This document shows positions 59,148 to 64,000 of a stretch of DNA of 64,000 nt, piece by piece. A program made the position numbers and the translations under genes. Numbering within the stretch: the first letter of the stretch is position 1; each line of letters begins with the position of its first letter. The stretch is from Pseudomonadota bacterium (GTDB taxonomy: Bacteria > Pseudomonadota > Gammaproteobacteria > Pseudomonadales > Pseudomonadaceae): positions 24,128 through 88,127 of the forward strand of contig JAEYXX010000076.1 of the NCBI GenBank assembly GCA_023431055.1. The letters run 5' to 3'. The notes under the pieces are model-generated. The model had not been told where the DNA came from and did not search any database. It worked only from the letters and a program-made list of their open reading frames with translations.

Positions 59148-60160
59148 AAGTTATGGTTTTGATAGCGGTCATCGCTGTCGTGGCGTGGGGGCTTACGGCA
59201 TTGTTGCGACGCTACGCGCTGGCCCGCAGCCTGATGGATATACCCAACGCGCGCAGCTCGCATAGCCAGCCAACTCCTCGTGGAGGAGGCGTCGCCATTG
59301 TGGTGGCATTCCTCCTGGGCTTATGCGTTGTGTCCGCCACAGGTCTGGATCTGCCGGCGGAGATTTATTACTCGCTGCTAGGCTCAGGTTCGGCAATTGC
59401 ATTGCTGGGATTTCTTGATGACCACGGTCACATTGCTGCTCGCTGGCGTTTGCTCGGGCATTTCGCCGCTGCTGCTTGGGCGCTCTTCTGGCTCGGTGGG
59501 CTGCCTCCGCTGGTAATGGTTGGTCACTCAGTTGATTTTGGTTGGCTGGGTTATTTGCTGGCCTCTTTGTATCTGGTTTGGTTACTCAACCTTTACAACT
59601 TCATGGATGGAATCGATGGCATCGCCAGCATCGAGGCTATCTGTGTGTGTTTGGGCGGGGCTCTGTTGTATGTCCTTCACGGGCATGCTGATGCTGCAGT
59701 ACTGCCGCTGTTGTTGTCATTTGCGGTGGCGGGATTCCTTTACTGGAATTTTCCCCCTGCAAAAATTTTCATGGGCGATGCTGGCAGTGGCTTTCTGGGT
59801 GTCGTGCTTGGCGTTCTTTCCTTGCAGGCGGCGTGGATAGATCAATCCTTGCTTTGGGGCTGGCTGATCTTGTTGGGTGTTTTTGTGGTGGACGCGACCT
59901 TTACTCTACTTCGGCGTTTACTGCGCGGAGACAAGGTTTATGAAGCTCATCGAAGCCACGCGTATCAATACGCCTCGCGTCAGTTCGGCCGGCATCTGCC
60001 GGTTACTCTGGCGGTTGCAGCGATCAATCTTTGCTGGCTGTTACCGGTGGCAGTCTGGGTGGTGCAAGGCGGCGATGGTTTGATCGGACTATTGCTGGCT
60101 TACCTGCCTTTGATAGTGCTGGCTATCAAGTTCCGTGCAGGCGAACTGGAACGAAAATGA
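59144..60160 (+). CDS. wbpL: Initiating glycosyl-1-phosphate transferase WbpL
   Basis: A 338-residue polytopic membrane protein with about 10-11 hydrophobic segments, of the MraY/WecA family. Diagnostic cytoplasmic motifs are SSHSQPTPRGGG, LGFLDDHGHI, NFMDGIDGIASIE and FMGDAGSGF. WbpL transfers D-FucNAc-, D-QuiNAc- or GlcNAc-1-phosphate to undecaprenyl phosphate to start O-unit assembly. Short overlaps on both sides indicate an operon with the WbpV/K-like gene and the PglD-like gene. Confidence 0.93.
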   Translation: MKVMVLIAVIAVVAWGLTALLRRYALARSLMDIPNARSSHSQPTPRGGGVAIVVAFLLGLCVVSATGLDLPAEIYYSLLGSGSAIALLGFLDDHGHIAARWRLLGHFAAAAWALFWLGGLPPLVMVGHSVDFGWLGYLLASLYLVWLLNLYNFMDGIDGIASIEAICVCLGGALLYVLHGHADAAVLPLLLSFAVAGFLYWNFPPAKIFMGDAGSGFLGVVLGVLSLQAAWIDQSLLWGWLILLGVFVVDATFTLLRRLLRGDKVYEAHRSHAYQYASRQFGRHLPVTLAVAAINLCWLLPVAVWVVQGGDGLIGLLLAYLPLIVLAIKFRAGELERK

Positions 60161-60744
60161 GCCAGTTGCTTAGATTGCTTGTTCTTGGTGCCGGAGGTCA
60201 TGGCAAGGCTGTTGCCGAGGCTGCGTTACTCTCTGGAGAGTGGCAGCAGGTGGTTTTCCTCGACGATAGATGGCCTGAGTTGAGGGTTGTTTGTGGCGTG
60301 CCTGTGGTCGGTGGTCTTAGCCATTTGGCTGAACATGCAGGGGCAACTGACGGAGCTATCGCGGCGGTTGGTAATAATGGCTTGCGCCGTGCCTGGCAAG
60401 AAAAGATAGCTGCCTCTGGCATTGCGTTGGTCAGCGTGGTTCACCCTCGCGCCTGTGTGAGTCCTTCAGCCTCGATAGGGCCCGGCTCAGCCATTATGTC
60501 ACTGGCAGTCGTTGGCACTGAGGCTCGGTTAGGGCAAGGGGTGATCATCAACGCGGGAGCGGTGGTCGATCATGATGCGACTTTGGACGACTATGCGCAT
60601 CTTGGTGTCGGTGTCTGCTTGGCCGGGGGAGTCGCGGTCGGCGAAGCTGCTTGGCTACAGGCAGGTTGCAGTGCTGGATATGGTGTCGTTATCGAGCCAG
60701 GTTTAGTTATCAAACCTGGCCAAGCTTTGATTGCCAAGGATTGA
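60157..60744 (+). CDS. PglD/NeuD-family sugar acetyltransferase 2
   Basis: A 195-residue hexapeptide acyltransferase with an N-terminal nucleotide-sugar binding domain (LLVLGAGGHGKAVAEAAL) and repeats after about residue 100. Catalytic-type His occurs in GAVVDHDATLDDYAHLG. PglD acetylates the 4-amine of UDP-4-amino sugars. There is no aminotransferase adjacent, so it may pair with the DegT enzyme at 34266. ATG at 60157 overlaps the wbpL stop. Confidence 0.82.
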   Translation: MSQLLRLLVLGAGGHGKAVAEAALLSGEWQQVVFLDDRWPELRVVCGVPVVGGLSHLAEHAGATDGAIAAVGNNGLRRAWQEKIAASGIALVSVVHPRACVSPSASIGPGSAIMSLAVVGTEARLGQGVIINAGAVVDHDATLDDYAHLGVGVCLAGGVAVGEAAWLQAGCSAGYGVVIEPGLVIKPGQALIAKD

Positions 60745-60753
60745 GGTTTTTAG

Positions 60754-62754
60754 ATGATCCGTCGACGAATAGAGTTATTGCGCCAATGTCTTTTGCATTT
60801 GTCTCGTCGGCAAAAGCGGGCTCTTCAGCTAGCTGTTGATGTATTGCTGATTTGGCTGGCGCTGTGGCTGTCGTTTGCCATTCGCATGGGGGATTTGGAT
60901 GCTGCCAGACCTCTTTCAGGTCATGGCTGGCTGTTTCTGCTGGCGCCTGCAATTGCTCTCCCGATCTTTATCAGATTGGGTATGTATCGTGCGGTAATGC
61001 GCTACGTAGGCAATGACGCCCTTGTGACGATAGCCAAGGCGGTTACCTTGTCTGCGTTGGTGTTGTCTCTGGCGGTCTATTGGTATCGCGGCCCGACGGC
61101 GCTGGTTCCAAGATCCATGGTTTTTAATTATTGGTGGCTGAGCCTGCTGCTGTTGGGTGGTTTGCGCTTGACCATGCGCCAGTTCTTTATAGGTGATTGG
61201 TTCGAGCCGATTGCTCGCCGCCGCGATATCGAGTCAGGCACTTCTAAGGTCGCCATATATGGGGCCGGGGCGGCTGGTAATCAGCTGGTAGCAGCTTTGC
61301 GTTTGGGTAAAGCGATGCGTCCGGCGGCATTCATTGATGATGATTCCGGTATTGCTACTCGCACGATTGCGGGGCTGCGCGTCTACACGCCCAAGCATAT
61401 TCAGCAAATGATCGATGAAACGGGTGTTACAGAGGTTTTGCTGGCAATGCCCTCGATCCCCCGCGCGCGCAGGCGGGAGATACTCGAGGCGTTGGAGCCT
61501 TACGCGCTTCATGTGCGCAGCATCCCCGGGTTTATGGATCTCGCCAGTGGGCGGGTAAAGGTCGAAGACCTTCAGGAAGTCGATATCGCTGACCTTCTCG
61601 GGCGTGATGCTGTTCCGCCTCGGCAAGATTTGTTCGAGCGCTGCATCAAGAATCAGGTGGTTCTGGTCACCGGAGCTGGTGGCTCCATTGGTTCGGAGTT
61701 GTGTCGGCAGATTCTCGCCAGCGGCGCGCGGACCTTGCTGCTTTTCGAGCACAGTGAGCTCAATCTCTACAGTATTCATGGTGAATTGCAGCGGCGAATC
61801 GAGCGGGAGTCGCTGCCGATCAAGCTGGTGCCCATTCTCGGGTCTATCCGCAACTTCGAGCGGTTGTTCGATATTCTGCAGACCTGGCGGGTCAACACCA
61901 TCTATCACGCCGCCGCGTACAAGCATGTGCCGATGGTCGAGCATAATGTTGCTGAGGGCGTGCTCAATAACCTGGTTGGTACGCTCAATGCCGCGCAGGC
62001 GTCGATCAAGGCGGGTGTTGCCAATTTTGTGCTGATCTCAACCGATAAGGCGGTACGACCCACCAATGTCATGGGCAGCACCAAGCGCTTGGCTGAGATG
62101 GTGCTGCAGGCGCTGAGTCGTGAGTCTGCGCCGTTGCTGTTCGGCGATGACTCAGGTGTTCATCACGTCAACAAGACCCGGTTCACCATGGTGCGTTTTG
62201 GCAATGTGCTGGGCTCTTCCGGGTCGGTGATTCCATTGTTCAGGGAACAGATCAAGCAGGGTGGGCCGGTGACGGTGACTCATCCGAACATCACCCGTTA
62301 TTTCATGACCATTCCCGAGGCAGCGCAGCTGGTCATTCAGGCCGGTTCGTTGGGGCAGGGCGGTGATGTGTTCGTGCTGGATATGGGCGAGCCAGTGAAG
62401 ATCGCCGATCTTGCCGAAAAGATGATTCGTTTGTCCGGCCTGACTGTGCGCGATGAGCGCACTCCGCATGGCGATATCGGTATCGAGTTCACCGGGTTGC
62501 GTCCGGGTGAGAAGCTTTATGAAGAGTTGCTGATTGGCGAGGATGTGAAGCCGACCGAGCATCCGATGATCATGCGTGCGGAAGAGGATATGTTGCCGTG
62601 GGACGAGTTGAAGGCTCGTTTACAGGCGCTGCTGGTGGCAGTCAGTGAGGATGATTACGCTCGCGTGCGAGTGCTGCTGCGCGAAACAGTACATGGTTAT
62701 GTGCCGGAAGGTGAGATCGTGGACTGGATTCATCTTAGAAACCGGGAGCGCTGA
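60754..62754 (+). CDS. wbpM: UDP-GlcNAc 4,6-dehydratase WbpM
   Basis: A 666-residue inner-membrane enzyme. Four membrane helices occupy roughly residues 25-43, 58-75, 95-110 and 126-142. A first nucleotide-binding domain (VAIYGAGAAGNQLV) precedes the catalytic SDR domain with VTGAGGSIGSELC near residue 307 and STDKAVRPTNVMGSTK carrying the catalytic Met/Lys pair. It makes UDP-2-acetamido-2,6-dideoxy-D-xylo-hex-4-ulose, the precursor of D-QuiNAc/D-FucNAc. As in other Pseudomonas, it closes the O-antigen locus. Confidence 0.95.
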   Translation: MIRRRIELLRQCLLHLSRRQKRALQLAVDVLLIWLALWLSFAIRMGDLDAARPLSGHGWLFLLAPAIALPIFIRLGMYRAVMRYVGNDALVTIAKAVTLSALVLSLAVYWYRGPTALVPRSMVFNYWWLSLLLLGGLRLTMRQFFIGDWFEPIARRRDIESGTSKVAIYGAGAAGNQLVAALRLGKAMRPAAFIDDDSGIATRTIAGLRVYTPKHIQQMIDETGVTEVLLAMPSIPRARRREILEALEPYALHVRSIPGFMDLASGRVKVEDLQEVDIADLLGRDAVPPRQDLFERCIKNQVVLVTGAGGSIGSELCRQILASGARTLLLFEHSELNLYSIHGELQRRIERESLPIKLVPILGSIRNFERLFDILQTWRVNTIYHAAAYKHVPMVEHNVAEGVLNNLVGTLNAAQASIKAGVANFVLISTDKAVRPTNVMGSTKRLAEMVLQALSRESAPLLFGDDSGVHHVNKTRFTMVRFGNVLGSSGSVIPLFREQIKQGGPVTVTHPNITRYFMTIPEAAQLVIQAGSLGQGGDVFVLDMGEPVKIADLAEKMIRLSGLTVRDERTPHGDIGIEFTGLRPGEKLYEELLIGEDVKPTEHPMIMRAEEDMLPWDELKARLQALLVAVSEDDYARVRVLLRETVHGYVPEGEIVDWIHLRNRER

Positions 62755-62848
62755 ACCAGGGATTTGACAGCTGGAAGATAGCGTCTAGGTTGATTCTTGT
62801 GGGGTTTCAAACCTCACTTGGATCTACTTACGACAAGGAATGCACATC

Positions 62849-63172
62849 ATGCAAAAACTCCGTCTATCTTCCCTTCTGTTCGCTGTTCTCGCTTCCTTCT
62901 CTCTGGCTGCCGCCGCAGCTGAAACCCCAAAAACCGAAAGCGCCAAACCGGCTGCCGCTCAGGTGGCGCAGGTTGCCGCGGTCAATCTGAATACCGCCGA
63001 TGCTGCAACTCTGCAGCGTGAGCTGGCGGGGATTGGTGCGGCCAAGGCGCAGGCGATCGTGGATTACCGAGAAGAGCACGGTAATTTCGCTTCGGTCGAC
63101 GAGTTGCTGGAGGTGAAAGGTATCGGCGAGGCGACGCTGGAGAAGAATCGCGACAAGTTGAGTGTTAATTGA
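62849..63172 (+). CDS. ComEA-family helix-hairpin-helix protein
   Basis: A 107-residue exported protein: signal peptide MQKLRLSSLLFAVLASFSLAA, an Ala/Pro/Lys linker, then tandem helix-hairpin-helix motifs (VNLNTADAATLQRELAGIGAAKAQAIVDY and VDELLEVKGIGEATLEK). Such proteins bind double-stranded DNA; ComEA is the periplasmic DNA-uptake factor in transformable bacteria. I took the ATG at 62849, with AAGGA nine bases upstream; the ATG at 62840 is too close to that site. It marks the right border of the O-antigen locus in Pseudomonas. Confidence 0.88.
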   Translation: MQKLRLSSLLFAVLASFSLAAAAAETPKTESAKPAAAQVAQVAAVNLNTADAATLQRELAGIGAAKAQAIVDYREEHGNFASVDELLEVKGIGEATLEKNRDKLSVN

Positions 63173-63194
63173 CGCCTGGCGGCGTTGCTGTCTG

Positions 63195-63219
63195 GGCCGG
63201 TCTTTTGACCGGCCTTTTT
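63195..63219 (+). terminator. Rho-independent terminator after comEA
   Basis: GGCCGGTC, a TTTT loop, GACCGGCC and a T run, 22 bases beyond the comEA stop. Confidence 0.93.
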
Positions 63220-63264
63220 CGTTTTTGTAGGGCGAGGGTGCTGGACTACGCGATTTGCGTTTTT

Positions 63265-63339
63265 GTAGGAGCCCCGTCTCGGGGCGAAGCTCTCGGCGTT
63301 GCGGTGTTCTTTCGATTCGCCGCGGGGCGCGGCTCCTAC
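63265..63339. repeat. REP pair
   Basis: GTAGGAGCCCCGTCTCGGGGCGAAGC faces an inverted GCCGCGGGGCGCGGCTCCTAC. Same family as the REP copies at 7799 and 15510. Confidence 0.85.
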
Positions 63340-63409
63340 AGGTGCAGCGGGTTCCTTCAGGGAGATGAGTAACCTGAGACTTAGTTTCTGGTGGGAGTCT
63401 GCCGAAAAC

Positions 63410-63439
63410 GAAAAAGCCCCGGTATGAACCGAGGCTTTA
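63410..63439 (-). terminator. Terminator of tRNA-Asn (minus strand)
   Basis: On the minus strand AAAGCCTCGG, a six-base loop, CCGGGGCTTTTT: a stem with one imperfect pair and a T run, beginning five bases beyond the tRNA 3' end. Confidence 0.85.
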
Positions 63440-63443
63440 AATT

Positions 63444-63519
63444 TGGCTCCGCGACCTGGACTCGAACCAGGGACCCAATGATTAACAGTCATTTGCTCTA
63501 CCGACTGAGCTATCGCGGA
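63444..63519 (-). tRNA. tRNA-Asn (anticodon GTT)
   Basis: A 76-base tRNA on the minus strand with encoded CCA end. Acceptor stem TCCGCGA pairs with TCGCGGA. The D-arm is GCTCAGTCGGTAGAGC, and the anticodon loop reads CTGTTAA (anticodon GTT, Asn). TTCGAGTCC is in the T arm. A terminator follows on the minus strand. Confidence 0.96.
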
Positions 63520-64000
63520 ACAACGGCGCGTATGTTACTGATTAAAAAAGAGAAGTCAACACTTTAACGCGATATCTGCGTGGTTAGAATTCGGGGTGTT
63601 CAGCGATGGTGTCGTGGGAGGGGCTTTAGCCGCGATGGCTGTCAGTCCGGCACGGATCGCGGCGGGCGCCGCTCCTACTAGGGGGCCTGCGGGGTCTGTT
63701 TAGGACTCCCGCCCCGGGGCGACGCTTTTGCTTTTGCGGTGTTCTACCAAACGATTCGCGGCTGAAGCCGCTCCTTGTATGTTGAGCGCATTACCAACCG
63801 CAACGAAGAAACAGTTTCCGGGGAGGCCGTTCGCTCCTAGAGGCGCCTTGCGTGACCTCGTCTGTAGATCGGCCCCCCGCCTCATTACCACTACGTGGAG
63901 TATCCCGAAGCCGGACTCGAGAGAGTGGCGGACTTCGCATCACAAGGTTGTAGCGGTAAAGAAGTGCGAGGTCGGGGAGCCGGTGACCATTGTTGCGCAT
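63520..64000. other. Terminal gene-free region with REP copies
   Basis: The last 481 bases contain REP palindromes at about 63614-63776 (GGAGGGGCTTTAGCCGCGA, CGCTCCTACTAG and others). The rest (63777-64000) is GC-rich. Minus-strand open frames of 63 and 69 codons exist, but are Arg/Ser/Pro-rich without recognisable motifs and look non-coding. I do not support a gene here. Confidence 0.6.
63614..63776. repeat. REP cluster downstream of tRNA-Asn region
   Basis: Two REP pairs: GTGGGAGGGGCTTTAGCCGCG with GGCGCCGCTCCTAC, and TAGGACTCCCGCCCCGGGGCGAC with TTCGCGGCTGAAGCCGCTCCTT. They are degenerate variants of the GTAGGAGC family. Confidence 0.75.

Noticed and set aside
63791-64000. A 69-codon minus-strand frame at the window edge
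   Set aside because: Arg/Ser/Pro-rich with no motif or start context. The only support is an ATG at the very last base, so I did not call a gene.

Overview
The window looks like a chromosomal segment of a Pseudomonas, probably from the P. mendocina/oleovorans/pseudoalcaligenes side of the genus (the genus is well supported, the species group is a guess). The evidence is the conserved gene order cpx / yciO-trpS-scpAB-rluB / ubiG-mupP-yciK / mtaD-mtnA / gyrA-serC-pheA-hisC-tyrA::aroA-cmk-rpsA-ihfB / wbp locus / wbpM-comEA-tRNA-Asn, which parallels the PA3140-PA3206 region of P. aeruginosa as I remember it. High GC codon use and many short 'GTAGGAGC...GCTCCTAC' REP palindromes between genes also fit Pseudomonas.

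Region 1 (1-3.0 kb, minus strand): a Cpx-type envelope-stress module. A YciI-like protein, a coiled-coil membrane protein, a CpxR-like regulator, a Spy/CpxP-like periplasmic protein and a CpxA-like sensor kinase (cut by the window edge). A GTAAA-N6-GTAAA direct repeat and a 141-bp nested palindrome lie between cpxR and spy.

Region 2 (3.0-27.6 kb): housekeeping genes. RNase AM-like PHP phosphoesterase, YciO, a second-type TrpRS, ScpA/ScpB, a DUF1289 protein, RluB, a GGDEF diguanylate cyclase, a YciK-like SDR, MupP, UbiG, methylthioadenosine deaminase, MtnA, GyrA, then the serC-pheA-hisC-tyrA::aroA-cmk-rpsA aromatic/serine superoperon and ihfB.

Region 3 (27.7-62.8 kb, all plus strand, mostly overlapping or closely spaced genes): an O-antigen locus inserted between ihfB and the comEA homologue. 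It encodes four sugar modules. (a) WbpA/B/D/E make UDP-GlcNAc3NAcA, and WbpG/HisH2/HisF2 should convert an N-acetyl into an acetamidino group. No WbpI-type 2-epimerase is present, so the gluco form is expected. (b) An SDR, a DegT aminotransferase, a NeuD-like acyltransferase, an unknown protein, a KAS III-like enzyme and a dedicated acyl carrier protein look like a pathway for an amino sugar carrying an unusual N-acyl group. (c) FnlA/QnlA/QnlB-type enzymes predict UDP-L-QuiNAc. (d) WbpV/K-like reductase, WbpL and WbpM supply and transfer the first sugar (D-QuiNAc or D-FucNAc). Two asparagine-synthase-like amidotransferases, six glycosyltransferases, a Wzx flippase and an L-2-hydroxyglutarate-oxidase-like flavoprotein complete the locus. 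No Wzy polymerase or Wzz regulator is visible.

Region 4 (62.8-64.0 kb): a secreted ComEA-like helix-hairpin-helix protein, a terminator, REP repeats, tRNA-Asn(GTT) on the minus strand, and about 480 bases with no gene I can support.

The best candidate for an undescribed system is the 33.3-39.8 kb ACP/KAS III/NeuD/unknown-protein cassette. A second is the pairing of WbpB with a 2-hydroxyglutarate-oxidase-like enzyme in the same locus. All functional statements rest on motifs and remembered family features; no search was run.
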